A stretch of 64,000 bases of DNA from Streptomyces camponoticapitis (GCF_014646115.1 NZ_BMMV01000004.1:186001-250000), one strand, 5' to 3'; positions 42,638 through 51,464 are shown, counted from the first letter of the stretch. Notes: a model not told the origin generated them from the letters alone. Numbers and translations: made by a program.

Positions 42638-43114
42638 TCATTCCTCGGTGAAGACCCCGCGGGCCCGGCGGGTGATCTCCTCCGGAGTCAGGTCCTCCAG
42701 GTGCGTGAGGAAGACCCAGACGTGACCGAAGGGGTCCCGCAGCATCGCGGTGCGGTCGCCGTGGAACTGGTCGGCCGGAGGCGACAGCAGCTCCGCCCCG
42801 GCCGCGACGGCCCGCCGCGTCAGCGCGTCGACATCGGCGACGAAGACATGCAGCCCCACGGTGGTGCCGCCGAGTACGGTCGGCCCGCCGAACAACGGCC
42901 CCTCCGCGTCACCCAGCATGAAGACGGATCCCTCGATGCCGACCTCGGCATGCACGACGCGTCCCTCCGGGCCGTCGATGCGGAACAGTTCCTCGGCGCC
43001 GAACGCTCTGCCGTAGAAGTCGATCGCCGCGTGGGCGCCGTCGACCATGACATGGGCGATCACGGAGTGACGGTAGTGCTCGGGAACGGTGTGCGTGCTC
43101 GTGCTCGTGGTCAT
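42638..43114 (-). CDS. PhnB-like VOC family protein
   Basis: This 158-residue protein of the VOC superfamily, PhnB/YdcJ-like branch, has HVMVDGAHAAIDFYGRAFGA, EGRVVHAEVGIEGSVFMLGD, and DRTAMLRDPFGHVWVFLTHL. These cover the two betaalphabetabetabeta modules. Members are often annotated as bleomycin resistance or glyoxalase, but PhnB-like proteins rarely have a proven activity. It faces the DUF6328 gene convergently with 27 nt between. Confidence 0.85.
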   Translation of the reverse strand: MTTSTSTHTVPEHYRHSVIAHVMVDGAHAAIDFYGRAFGAEELFRIDGPEGRVVHAEVGIEGSVFMLGDAEGPLFGGPTVLGGTTVGLHVFVADVDALTRRAVAAGAELLSPPADQFHGDRTAMLRDPFGHVWVFLTHLEDLTPEEITRRARGVFTEE

Positions 43115-43200
43115 GCGAACTGCCTCCTCGTTCGGCCGCTGCCGGTGACCACGAACGTAGAAGCTGAACCACGGTTCAGGTCAAGCCCGTCCCCGCAGGA

Positions 43201-43578
43201 TCACGCCGGGCGGTCCTGGAGCACGGAGAGCGTGTTGCCCGCCGGGTCGGTGAACCACGCGATGTACGGGCCGTCGAGCCGGAAGATGCCCCGGTCGTCG
43301 GTCTCCATGCGGGGGTAGCGCTCGAAGCTCACGCCCCGCCGGACCAGGTCGTCGACAGCCTGGTCGATGTCCTCCACGGGGAAGTTGAGGATCGTGTACG
43401 TGGCGGGGACATGATCCGGCTTCGGGTAGACGAGCACCTCCGCCCCGCTCCCGAGATGCAGCCGCAGCATGCCGTTCGCCTCCGTGACGTCCAGGCCCAG
43501 CGTCTCCTCGTAGAAGACACGGGCCCTCGGGATGTCGTCCACGGCGAAACCGCTGAACGCCTTGCTTCTGCCGAGCAT
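43201..43578 (-). CDS. VOC family protein (glyoxalase/bleomycin resistance-like)
   Basis: This 125-residue VOC protein starts [20 protein letters not shown] and ends [20 protein letters not shown], giving one complete VOC fold. The ATG at 43578 starts the fold; longer frames are upstream noise. It lies 86 nt upstream of the other VOC gene on the same strand, and both may be in one transcript. A catalytic metal site cannot be confirmed by eye. Confidence 0.84.
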   Translation of the reverse strand: MLGRSKAFSGFAVDDIPRARVFYEETLGLDVTEANGMLRLHLGSGAEVLVYPKPDHVPATYTILNFPVEDIDQAVDDLVRRGVSFERYPRMETDDRGIFRLDGPYIAWFTDPAGNTLSVLQDRPA

Positions 43579-43713
43579 GGCTGCTTCCTCTCGTGCGGCG
43601 GGGTCCTGGCACTCTTCCCGACCGTACAAGGAGGACCTCGCCCCGGCAGCCCGGCGATGCCGGGCGGAGGCCCGCCGTCCGGGCCGTCACACCGGGTGCG
43701 TAATACTCTCGCC

Positions 43714-44244
43714 ATGATCACGCGTATTACCGCGGCCGGTCCCGCGGCAGCCCGCCGGAGGGCGGGCCGTTCCGCCCCCGCCGTCACCGTCCGGCGGGCC
43801 ACCGCGCGCGACGCCAGGCGGCTGACCCGGCTCATCCAGGCGTCCCGCGCCTACGAGGGCCCGTACGCGCCCATGATCGCCGGCTACCGCGTGGGGCCCG
43901 ACTACATCGAGACACACCGGGTCTTCCTCGCCGCCGGTCCGGACGACCGCCTGCTCGGCTTCTACGCCCTGCTGCTCGACCCGCCCGAGCTGGACCTGAT
44001 GTTCGTCGCCGACGCCGCGCAGGGCCTCGGTGTCGGGCGGCGGCTGGTCGAGCACATGAAGGGGGAGGCGCGCGACGCCGGAGTCGCCGCCGTACGCGTG
44101 GTGTCGCATCCGCCCGCCGAGGGCTTCTACCGCCGCGTGGGCGCCGAACGCGTCGGGGCGGTGGCGGCGAACCCGCCCGCGGTGATGTGGGACCGCCCGG
44201 AGCTGGTCATCAGGGTCGGCCCCGCCGAGACCGCCGCGCCCTGA
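43714..44244 (+). CDS. GNAT family N-acetyltransferase
   Basis: This 176-residue acetyltransferase has a basic N-terminal extension (about 25 residues), then TVRRATARDARRLTRLIQAS. The core motif is LMFVADAAQGLGVGRRLVEH, with the acetyl-CoA Q-x-x-G-x-G loop, followed by VVSHPPAEGFYRRVGAERVG. The ATG at 43714 follows a TAATACTCT stretch (43701-43709) by only 4-6 nt, so the transcript is probably leaderless. Target unknown. Confidence 0.86.
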   Translation: MITRITAAGPAAARRRAGRSAPAVTVRRATARDARRLTRLIQASRAYEGPYAPMIAGYRVGPDYIETHRVFLAAGPDDRLLGFYALLLDPPELDLMFVADAAQGLGVGRRLVEHMKGEARDAGVAAVRVVSHPPAEGFYRRVGAERVGAVAANPPAVMWDRPELVIRVGPAETAAP

Positions 44245-44406
44245 CCGCGCGCCGGCCACGGCCGACCGGGAACGCCACCCGCACGGTTGGTCGGCTTCCG
44301 GAGGCCCTCCGATCCGCGGCCGGATGTGGTCGGACGGGATGCGGTCCGCACCATTGACCGAGCCCCACGAGAGACGCGACGCTGTCGCACATGGCTGAAC
44401 GCCGGA

Positions 44407-44420
44407 CATTCATATGAATG
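44407..44420. promoter_or_regulatory. Perfect 14-bp palindrome CATTCATATGAATG
   Basis: An AT-rich perfect palindrome sits 90 nt upstream of pqqA in a GC-rich context. It resembles operators of TetR/MarR-like dimers. No regulator gene is adjacent, so the owner is unknown. Confidence 0.4.
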
Positions 44421-44509
44421 AGCGTTCGGTGATCGGCACCGTGTGTCACCGATAAGTCAATCCTGAATCACTCCTGACCCCCACATCTCAGGAAGGCAGG
44501 CAACGGCTC

Positions 44510-44641
44510 ATGAAGGACTCACAGGAATCGGCGCAGGAGCCGACGGACGGCACGATCAACACCATCAACTGGCAGACCCCCGAGTTCACGGTCGTCGAGA
44601 CCGCGCTGGAGGTCACCGCCTACGCCCTGACCGACCGGTAG
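44510..44641 (+). CDS. pqqA: PqqA-like PQQ precursor peptide
   Basis: This 43-codon ORF ends with NWQTPEFTVVETALEVTAYA, where Glu34 and Tyr38 form the E-x-x-x-Y pair whose side chains are fused to make pyrroloquinoline quinone. The W-x-x-P-x-F upstream is also PqqA-like. The N-terminal extension of ~18 residues is longer than usual. GGAAGG lies about 15 nt upstream of the ATG. The next reading frame is a truncated pqqB and then a PQQ-type sugar dehydrogenase. No pqqC, pqqD or pqqE was found in the window. Confidence 0.78.
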   Translation: MKDSQESAQEPTDGTINTINWQTPEFTVVETALEVTAYALTDR

Positions 44642-44652
44642 ACCCCGCCGCC

Positions 44653-44752
44653 ATGCTGCCGCAGGTGCTCGGCACCGCGGCGGGCGGCGGGCTGCCCCAG
44701 TGGAACTGCGCGTGTCCCGGCCGCGCCGGGGCACGCGCCCACCCGGACGGTC
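44653..44752 (+). pseudogene. pqqB: Truncated pqqB (N-terminal fragment only)
   Basis: Starting 11 nt after pqqA, the frame reads MLPQVLGTAAGGGLPQWNCA followed by CPG. PqqB begins with this VLGxAAGGGxPQWNCxCP motif of its metallo-beta-lactamase-like fold. After about 30 codons similarity stops and the frame drifts to low-complexity sequence, far short of the ~300 residues of PqqB. The remainder, and pqqCDE, appear deleted, joining the fragment to the upstream region of the dehydrogenase gene. Confidence 0.7.
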
Positions 44753-44927
44753 GGACCCCGGACTGTCGGCGCCCTCGGCGCGATGCCCCCGGCGCCCCCG
44801 TACATCTACCGGGATCACCCCAAGGACCACGGAGCCGCACCCGGTCACCCTTAGAACTTTCTTTCCCGCGGCCCCCCATGGCCGCACCACGCGCACCTCC
44901 CGCCCCCCACTCCATCCGGAGGAATCC

Positions 44928-46031
44928 ATGCACGGCAGCAACCCGACGAAGACCCCTGCCAGGACGGCGGCGGCCGCGGTCGCCGCGGCGGCGCTCGTCG
45001 CCGGACTCGTCCAGACGGCGAGCGCGGACGAGCCCCGCGCCGCCGCGGCCGGCGAGCCGACCGACATCACCACCATCTCGACCGGCTACTCGATCCCCTG
45101 GGGCATCCACTGGCTGCCCGACAACTCCTCGGCACTGGTCACCGAGCGCGACACCTTCAAGGTCTTCAAGGTGACACCGGACGGGCGGCGGACCGAGATC
45201 GGCTCCGTCCCCGAGTCCCAGACCACCGGGGGTGAGGGCGGCCTGATGGGCGTGGCCGTCGACCCGGACTGGGCGACCAATCACTTCGTGTACTTCATGC
45301 ACACCTCGTCCGAGGGCAACCGCATCGCCCGGATGACCTACGACGGCACCCGACTCACCGGCTACACCGCCCTGTTGAAGGGCATCGCGAAGAACAGGTA
45401 CCACAACGGCGGCCGGCTCGCCTTCGGCCCCGACGGCTATCTCTACGCATCGACCGGCGACGCGCAGAACACCGCCCTCGCCCAGGACAGGAACTCGCTC
45501 AACGGCAAGATCCTGCGGATGACGACGGACGGCGAACCGGCGCCCGGCAACCCGTTCGGCAACCACGTCTTCAGCCTGGGCCACCGCAACCCGCAGGGCA
45601 TCGCCTTCGACCCGCAGGGCCGTCTCTGGGAGGCGGAACTGGGCGAGAACGCCCGCGACGAACTGAACCTCGTCAAGGCCGGGAACAACTACGGCTGGCC
45701 CGTCTGCGAGGGCAACTGCTCCACGGCCGGGATGACCAACCCGAAGGCCACCTGGACCACCGCCGAGGCGTCGCCCAGCGGGATCGCCATCGTCGACAGC
45801 GCCGTCTACATGGCGTCGCTGCGCGGCGAACGGCTCTGGCAGATCCCGATCAACGCGGGCAACGAGGACGTCGGCACACCGCGGGCGCACTACGTCGGCA
45901 CGTACGGACGGCTGCGCGGTGTCACCAAGGTGCCCGGCACCGACGCGCTGTGGCTCTCCACGACGAACGCGGACGGCAACGGCGGTGAGCCGGCCGGGTC
46001 GGACAAGATCTTCCGCGTGACGATCGGCTGA
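44928..46031 (+). CDS. PQQ-dependent sugar dehydrogenase (soluble aldose/glucose dehydrogenase type), secreted
   Basis: This 367-residue beta-propeller enzyme has a Sec signal peptide (about 1-33, ending SADE). Its segments ISTGYSIPWGIHWLP, GGEGGLMGVAVDPDW, NGGRLAFGPDGYLYASTGD and SLGHRNPQGIAFDP are characteristic of the GSDH/aldose sugar dehydrogenase family that uses PQQ and Ca2+. It oxidises sugars outside the cell. CCGGAGG lies 6 nt before the ATG. The adjacent pqqA suggests a former complete PQQ locus. It may now depend on PQQ from elsewhere in the genome or the environment. Confidence 0.9.
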   Translation: MHGSNPTKTPARTAAAAVAAAALVAGLVQTASADEPRAAAAGEPTDITTISTGYSIPWGIHWLPDNSSALVTERDTFKVFKVTPDGRRTEIGSVPESQTTGGEGGLMGVAVDPDWATNHFVYFMHTSSEGNRIARMTYDGTRLTGYTALLKGIAKNRYHNGGRLAFGPDGYLYASTGDAQNTALAQDRNSLNGKILRMTTDGEPAPGNPFGNHVFSLGHRNPQGIAFDPQGRLWEAELGENARDELNLVKAGNNYGWPVCEGNCSTAGMTNPKATWTTAEASPSGIAIVDSAVYMASLRGERLWQIPINAGNEDVGTPRAHYVGTYGRLRGVTKVPGTDALWLSTTNADGNGGEPAGSDKIFRVTIG

Positions 46032-46364
46032 CCCGGCGCGCGCCCCGCTCACGAGCGAGTCGCGCACCTCCCCGGTACGGCCGCTGCCCCGCGTGGAACT
46101 CCCCTTCCACGCGGGGCAGTCGGCCCGCTCTCGCACGTGCGGTCGCGGCGGCGACGGCGAGCGCGGTCGCGTACTCCGAGCGGCTTACCACGGTTTGCCC
46201 CCGTCCCGGACGCTTCTGGGGGCCGCGGCCCTCGTAGGGGGGATTCCCGGGGGACCTTGGCGCGAATGCGGTGCGAACACGTCCGGTCACGGTGTGTACT
46301 GTGCGGGTCCGTCTCACTGCTTCTCCTGGACCCGCCCGTCCCCGATCCTCCCGAGGTTCGTCCG
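46032..46364. other. Intergenic region between sugar dehydrogenase and conservon
   Basis: The first part holds the hairpin terminator at 46084-46119. The rest (about 46120-46364) is the presumed promoter region of the conservon. No gene, clear -10/-35 pair or repeat was recognised there. Confidence 0.5.
46084..46119 (+). terminator. Hairpin terminator after the PQQ dehydrogenase
   Basis: CTGCCCCGCGTGGAA (46084-46098) pairs perfectly with 46105-46119, a 15-bp stem with a 6-nt loop, 53 nt after the stop. Confidence 0.85.
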
Positions 46365-47852
46365 ATGATCGAGATAACGGTTCCGGCCGCTGCCGGCCTG
46401 TCCGCCGGGACTCTGCTCGCTCTCGTCCTGGGAGGGTTCCTGCTCCGCTCACGGCGTGACCGGTCCGGCCTTCGCGAGGAGATCGCGTGCCTGCGGGAGC
46501 GGCTCGACGACACGCGGGCGAAGGCCGCGCGCGCGTCCGACGACCTCATCGCCGAGATCGCCCATCTGACCGAGAAACGCATCCCCGCGGTGGCGACCCG
46601 CGCCGCGCACCCGCACGCCCAGGTGCCCGGACCGCTCAGCTCCGACTTCGCCCGAACCCGGCCCGGCGCCGGTCTGGAAGGAGTGCTCGACGGCCTGCTG
46701 GGCGTCATGACGAAGGAGCGCAAACGGGTCGACGCCGCGGCCCGTGCGGGCATGCGCGGCACCACCCGGGAGATCCAGGCGGGGCTCTACCGGCTCCAGG
46801 ACGTGCTCCGAGGACTGCAACAGCAGTACGACGAACCCGAGTTGGCGCAGACCCTGTTCGAACTCGACCACGAGAACGAGCAGTCGCTGCGACGCGCGCA
46901 GGTCGCCGCCGTGGTGTGCGGCGCCTGGGTGGGGCTGGCCCGTGAGGAGTCGCACCTGGTGGACGCGGTGACGGGCGGCCAGTCCCGGCTCGTGGGATAC
47001 CACCGCGTCCGTGTCAACAACCATCTGGAGTCCGGGACCGCACTCGTCTCGCACGCCGTCGAGCCGGTCGCGATCATCGTCGCCGAGCTCCTCGACAACG
47101 CGCTGCGGCACTCCTCACGCGACTCCGACGTCACGGTGAACCTGGAACGCGCGCACCACGGGGTCGCCGTCACCATCGACGACGCCGGAGTGGGGATGTC
47201 CGCCGACGAACGCGCCTACGCGCAGCGGATGGTGGCGAGCAGCGAACCCATCCTGCTCTCCGACCTCGGCGACCCGCCCCGGATGGGACTCGCCGCGATC
47301 GGCCAGCTCACCCGGCAGTTCGACCTGTCGGTGGATCTGTCGACCCCGTCCCCGTACGGCGGTGTACGCGCGGTGCTGCTGGTCGACAACCATCTGCTCA
47401 GCCATGTCGACCCGGTGGTCAGACCGCCGGCCGCCGCCGCACCGCGCTCCACCCGCGAGGCCGATACGCCGGAACCGCCGGTCAGGCAGGAGACGAGGGG
47501 AAAGCTGCCCGTCAGGACCGGCGGGTCCGCGAGGACCCGCAAGGTGACCGGGTCCCCGGCGTTCACCGCCGCCGAGATCCTCACGCGAACCAACTTCTCC
47601 CGCGTCGAGGACTCTTACCCCGAAACCGTCCCCGACCCCGGCACCGCGCCCGACGACGACCTGCCGCAGCGCAGGCGACGCCATGCCCGGCCCGGCGCCG
47701 AAGCGGCGGTCCCGGCGGCCCGGCCCGTTCCGGAGCAGGCCCCGCCGCCCGCCCGTACTCCCGAAGACTCCGCAGCGGCGCTCGGCGCGCTCCAGACCGG
47801 CACCGCAGCGGCACGATCCTCCGCCGAACCCGAAGGGAACGACCCGCGATGA
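46365..47852 (+). CDS. cvnA: Conservon CvnA-like sensor ATPase
   Basis: This 495-residue membrane-anchored histidine-kinase-like protein has one N-terminal transmembrane helix (AAGLSAGTLLALVLGGFLLR), a coiled-coil stretch, and a HATPase domain with N box AELLDNALRHSS and DDAGVGMSADERAYAQRM. The ~130-residue tail is Pro/Arg-rich. No clear phospho-His is seen. In conservons, CvnA-D form a complex resembling a GPCR/G-protein system that influences development and secondary metabolism. The ATG at 46365 lies in front of the TM helix. cvnB overlaps by 4 nt. Confidence 0.88.
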   Translation: MIEITVPAAAGLSAGTLLALVLGGFLLRSRRDRSGLREEIACLRERLDDTRAKAARASDDLIAEIAHLTEKRIPAVATRAAHPHAQVPGPLSSDFARTRPGAGLEGVLDGLLGVMTKERKRVDAAARAGMRGTTREIQAGLYRLQDVLRGLQQQYDEPELAQTLFELDHENEQSLRRAQVAAVVCGAWVGLAREESHLVDAVTGGQSRLVGYHRVRVNNHLESGTALVSHAVEPVAIIVAELLDNALRHSSRDSDVTVNLERAHHGVAVTIDDAGVGMSADERAYAQRMVASSEPILLSDLGDPPRMGLAAIGQLTRQFDLSVDLSTPSPYGGVRAVLLVDNHLLSHVDPVVRPPAAAAPRSTREADTPEPPVRQETRGKLPVRTGGSARTRKVTGSPAFTAAEILTRTNFSRVEDSYPETVPDPGTAPDDDLPQRRRRHARPGAEAAVPAARPVPEQAPPPARTPEDSAAALGALQTGTAAARSSAEPEGNDPR

Positions 47853-48271
47853 AAAGCCGCGACGCCGGCGAAACGGCGTGGGTGCTCGATCCGATCCTGG
47901 AAATCCCGCATGTGCGGGCAGCCGTCCTCCTGACCAGAGACGGTCTCGTCTCCGGTTACACCGAGGCGCTGAGCCAGGCATCCGCCGAACGTACGGCGGC
48001 GATCACCAGCACCGTGCAGGGCGCGTGCCGAACGGCCGCCGCCGCCTTCGCCGACAGGGACGACGCGGAGATCCGCCAGATCGTCATCGAGTCCGACCAC
48101 GGCTACATCCTGGTCGCGCCGACCTCGCACGGCACCTGTGTGGCCGCGTACGGGGGGCCCGAGGTACGCCTCGACCTGCTCGCCCACCGCGTGCACTCGC
48201 AGGTCGCCAGACTCGGCGAGAAGGCGATGACGGCCGCACCGCGCGCGGGCGAGGGTGGCATCCCGGCATGA
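47849..48271 (+). CDS. cvnB: Conservon CvnB, roadblock/LC7 domain protein
   Basis: This 140-residue roadblock/LC7-domain protein has LEIPHVRAAVLLTRDGLVSG at the start of the fold and VAPTSHGTCVAAYGGPEVRL near the end. Such proteins act as regulators or GAP-like partners of the CvnD GTPase, like MglB with MglA. It overlaps cvnA (ATGA) and cvnC (ATGA) by 4 nt each, in the canonical conservon order. Confidence 0.93.
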   Translation: MKSRDAGETAWVLDPILEIPHVRAAVLLTRDGLVSGYTEALSQASAERTAAITSTVQGACRTAAAAFADRDDAEIRQIVIESDHGYILVAPTSHGTCVAAYGGPEVRLDLLAHRVHSQVARLGEKAMTAAPRAGEGGIPA

Positions 48272-48627
48272 CCGGCCGCAGAAGCGGCCGTCCACTCGTT
48301 CCCGCCTATCTGTCCACCGGCGGGGTGGCTCGGCCGCGCCATACAGAGCTTGAGCGGCTTTCGCTGCTGACCGGCGGGGCCGGGCCCGCTCCCGACGGAC
48401 TGCCCGCCGCACGGCACGCGCTGTACGACGTGCTCGACGGCGGAACGCTCACCCTGGTGGAAGCCGCCGCCCTGCTGGAGCTGCCGGTCTCCGCCGTACG
48501 CGTACTCGCCGCCGAACTGGCGGAGCAGGGGCTGGTGAGCCTGCGTCCGCCGGTACCCCCGGCAGCCCTGCCCGCGTCCGACCTGTTGAAGAGAGTGGCC
48601 GATGGCCTCCGCGCCCTCAAGCAGTAG
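48268..48627 (+). CDS. cvnC: Conservon CvnC, DUF742 protein
   Basis: This 119-residue DUF742 protein has GRPLVPAYLSTGGVARP at its N-terminus and a winged-helix-like core (LVEAAALLELPVSAVRVLAA, ELAEQGLVSLRPP). Its role in the conservon complex is not settled; it is thought to bind the other components. It overlaps cvnB by 4 nt and cvnD by 26 nt. Confidence 0.92.
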   Translation: MTGRRSGRPLVPAYLSTGGVARPRHTELERLSLLTGGAGPAPDGLPAARHALYDVLDGGTLTLVEAAALLELPVSAVRVLAAELAEQGLVSLRPPVPPAALPASDLLKRVADGLRALKQ

Positions 48628-49333
48628 CACCAGCGCCGACGGGCTCCACCTGCCCGACACCACCCGCGAGTTGGTGAAGATCCTGGTGGCAGGCCCGTTC
48701 GGCGTAGGCAAGACGACGCTGATCGACTCGGTGTCCGAGATCCGTCCGCTGCACACCGAGGAACACCTCAGCGAGGCGTCCGTGGCCGTGGACGACCTCG
48801 CGGGGGTCCGGGAGAAGACCACCACGACCGTCGCGATCGACTTCGGGCGGATCAGCCTGGAAGCCGGCATCGTCCTGTATCTGTTCGGCACACCCGGCCA
48901 GGAGCGTTTCCGCTCGCTGTGGGCGGACATCGCCCACGGCGCGCTCGGCGCGCTCGTCCTGGTGGACACGCGCCGTATCGACGACTCCTTCGACGTGCTC
49001 GGGCTGGTCGAGGAGTCGGGGCTGCCGTACGCCGTCGCGCTCAACACCTTTCCCGACTCACGCCAGTACACCGTCGAGCAGTTGCGCGGCTCGCTGGATC
49101 TGGAGCCCGGCACACCGATGGTCGTCTGCGACGCGCGTGACACCAACTCCTCCGTCGACGCCCTGCTCGCACTGGTCCAGAATTTGTTGGCGGGCCAGGC
49201 CGCCGACGGTCCCGCCGGAGCCGGGGCCGTGCCTGAGGCCGTACCTGAGGCCGCGACCGAGGCCACGACCGAGACCGAAGCCCTCGCCGGCGCCGTCGAG
49301 AGCGGCGCCGCGCCCACCCCGGAAGCACGGTGA
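48602..49333 (+). CDS. cvnD: Conservon CvnD, small GTPase
   Basis: This 243-residue MglA/Rab-like GTPase has G1 GPFGVGKTT, G3 GTPGQERFRS and a degenerate G4 LNTFPDS instead of NKxD, as in other CvnD proteins. The ~50-residue C-terminus is an Ala/Glu/Thr-rich tail with repeated EA-EAT units. It cycles between GTP and GDP states with CvnB. A GTG-initiated P450 gene follows after 4 nt, so the five genes probably form one transcript. Confidence 0.93.
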   Translation: MASAPSSSSTSADGLHLPDTTRELVKILVAGPFGVGKTTLIDSVSEIRPLHTEEHLSEASVAVDDLAGVREKTTTTVAIDFGRISLEAGIVLYLFGTPGQERFRSLWADIAHGALGALVLVDTRRIDDSFDVLGLVEESGLPYAVALNTFPDSRQYTVEQLRGSLDLEPGTPMVVCDARDTNSSVDALLALVQNLLAGQAADGPAGAGAVPEAVPEAATEATTETEALAGAVESGAAPTPEAR

Positions 49334-49337
49334 CCCG

Positions 49338-50579
49338 GTGACCTCGTACCCCGCCCCCGCGCAGGCCTTCTCCCTCTCGGCGCCCGTGCGGCTCTGGGAC
49401 GAGGGCTTCGCCGCCGATCCGCACAGCCGGTACGAGGCCCTCAGGGCACAGGGCCCCGTCGGCTGGGGTGAACTCGCCCCGGGCGAGCCCGCGTACATCG
49501 TCACCGACCGCCGGGCCGCCCTCGACATCCTCCACGACCCCGACACCTGGTCCCACGACTCCCGGGAGTGGGAGTCCACCGCCGCCCCCGACTCACCGAT
49601 CCTCAGCATGCTGAAGTGGCGCCCCAATCCGCTCTTCAACGACGGTGCGGCGCACGCCCGTTACCGCACCGCGCTCATCGACGGGTTCGACCTGGTCGAG
49701 CCGCACGACCTGCGCGAGCGCGTGCACCGCGCCGTCGACCTGCTGGTGGGCCGGTTCGGCCCGGTGGGCAGCGCGGACCTCGTGGACGACTTCGCCCGCC
49801 CGCTGATGACGCTGATCTTCAACAACCTCTTCGGCCTCCCCGACAGCGAGAGCGTCCGGCTCCACAACTCGATCGGCCGGCTCATGGAGGGCGGTGACGA
49901 GGCCGCCGCCGGTGAGCTGGAGTACGGCCGGTACGTCACGGAACTCGTCACGGCCAAGACCCTCAAACGCGGTGACGACCTGACCAGCTGGCTGATCGAC
50001 CACCCGGCGGACCTCACGTACGAGGAGGTCGTCTGGCAGGTCTTCATCACGATGGCCGCCGGCCACGAACCCACGGCGAACCTCGTCGCCAACGCGCTCT
50101 CCAGGATTCTCGGCAACCCCGTGTACTACTCCACCCTCACCAGCGGGTCGCGCCCCGTGATGGACGCGGTCGTCGAAGTGCTGCGCCACGAGACGCCGTT
50201 GGCGAACTACGGCATCCTCTACGCCCGGGAGTCGCTGAGCTTCCACGGGGTATGGGTGCGCAAGGCGGTGCCTGTCATCGTCAGTTACGGATCGCTCGGA
50301 TACTTCTCCGAACAGGCCGCGGCCGGGGCGCCCCACCATCCGCACGACGCCTCGCATCTCTCCTGGGGGGCGGGAGCGCACAAGTGCCCACTCAAGCAGC
50401 AGGTGCTGCTCATCGCCACCGAGGCCATCGAACGCATCACCCAGTGGCTGCCCGACTTGGAGCCCGTCATGCCGCGCGACCAACTCGCCTGGCGGCCGGG
50501 CCCGTTCATCCGCTCCTTGAAGTCGCTGCCCGTCCGCTTCACCCCCCGTACACCGGACACCGCCGTCGCCACCCCATAA
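49338..50579 (+). CDS. cvnE: Cytochrome P450 of the conservon
   Basis: This 413-residue P450 is linked to the conservon as in S. coelicolor cvn clusters that carry a P450. The I-helix oxygen motif is A241-GHEPT, the ExxR pair is Glu280/Arg283 (VEVLRHET), and the heme ligand is Cys350 in SWGAGAHKCPL. The N-terminal Phe of the FxxGxxxCxG motif is replaced by Ser, as seen in related CYP157-like enzymes. It is soluble and needs ferredoxin. Substrate unknown. The GTG at 49338 starts 4 nt after cvnD. Confidence 0.88.
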   Translation: MTSYPAPAQAFSLSAPVRLWDEGFAADPHSRYEALRAQGPVGWGELAPGEPAYIVTDRRAALDILHDPDTWSHDSREWESTAAPDSPILSMLKWRPNPLFNDGAAHARYRTALIDGFDLVEPHDLRERVHRAVDLLVGRFGPVGSADLVDDFARPLMTLIFNNLFGLPDSESVRLHNSIGRLMEGGDEAAAGELEYGRYVTELVTAKTLKRGDDLTSWLIDHPADLTYEEVVWQVFITMAAGHEPTANLVANALSRILGNPVYYSTLTSGSRPVMDAVVEVLRHETPLANYGILYARESLSFHGVWVRKAVPVIVSYGSLGYFSEQAAAGAPHHPHDASHLSWGAGAHKCPLKQQVLLIATEAIERITQWLPDLEPVMPRDQLAWRPGPFIRSLKSLPVRFTPRTPDTAVATP

Positions 50580-50702
50580 CGACGTCCCGCGCGCGGCTGC
50601 GCGCACCGCCGTCGTTCATGGCGTCCGGCCGGCAGGAGATACTGATACTCCTGCACAGGGAGTGACGGAGCGTCAGGTCGTGGCGGAGGGCCGGGGAACG
50701 AA

Positions 50703-51437
50703 GTGATCGACGGGCTGAGCCAGGGGCTGGGCGGCGGTGGGATGGCGCTCCTCGCCGCCGTGGTGGCGCTCGCCGCGTTCGTCCAGGGAACGAGCGGCCT
50801 CGGCTTCGCCCTCATCGTCGCGCCCGTGGTCGGTATGGTCGACCCCGGTCTGCTGCCCGTGTTCCTGCTGGCCTCGATGATCCCGCTGAATCTGTACGTG
50901 GCGTGGCGCGAGCGCGCCAGCCTCGACATACGCGGAGCCCGCTGGATCTCGGCGGCCCGCCTCGCGGTCACCCCCGGGGGCCTGGCGCTGCTGTGGGCGG
51001 TTCCCGAACGCCACCTCGGCGTGGTCGTCGGCGCCGCGACGGTGCTGGCCGTGCTGGTGAGCCTGCTGGCACCCGTTTTCACCCCCGGCCGGGCGGCGTA
51101 CGTCGGCGCGGGCGCGGTCACGGCCCTCACCGAGACGGCGACGGGCGTCGGCGGCCCGCCGCTGGCGCTGGTCTACCAGCACCGGCCGCCGGCCGAGCTG
51201 CGCTCGACGGTCGCGGTCTGTTTCCTCGTCGGCGAGGTCGCCTCCCTGGGGCTGCTGTTCGCCACCGGCCAGGGCAGCCCCGGTCAGGCGTCGCCCGCGC
51301 TGCTGCTCCTGCCGGCCCTCGCGCTCGGCGTCTGGCTCAGCCGCCTCGCGCACCACCGTGTGGACGCGGCGAAACTCCGGGTCATGGTCCTGGTGTTCGC
51401 GGCGGTGTCGGGTGCGGTGCTGATCGCCGGGCGGTAG
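50703..51437 (+). CDS. TSUP/TauE-SafE family permease
   Basis: This 244-residue membrane protein has about seven hydrophobic segments and the two TSUP signature repeats. They are VQGTSGLGFALIVAPVVGMV and ETATGVGGPPLALVYQ. TauE/SafE proteins export sulfite or sulfonates or take up organosulfur acids. The window has other sulfur genes, but this one is 35 kb away and not obviously co-regulated; no leader ORF is seen before it. The GTG at 50703 is chosen for the first TM segment. Substrate uncertain. Confidence 0.84.
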   Translation: MIDGLSQGLGGGGMALLAAVVALAAFVQGTSGLGFALIVAPVVGMVDPGLLPVFLLASMIPLNLYVAWRERASLDIRGARWISAARLAVTPGGLALLWAVPERHLGVVVGAATVLAVLVSLLAPVFTPGRAAYVGAGAVTALTETATGVGGPPLALVYQHRPPAELRSTVAVCFLVGEVASLGLLFATGQGSPGQASPALLLLPALALGVWLSRLAHHRVDAAKLRVMVLVFAAVSGAVLIAGR

Positions 51438-51464
51438 CGCACGGCGACCGACAGGACGGTCCTG

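Noticed and set aside
44653..45174. 173-codon frame continuing from the pqqB fragment into the dehydrogenase gene
   Set aside because: Only the first ~30 codons resemble PqqB. The remainder is Pro/Arg-rich and overlaps the dehydrogenase gene out of frame.
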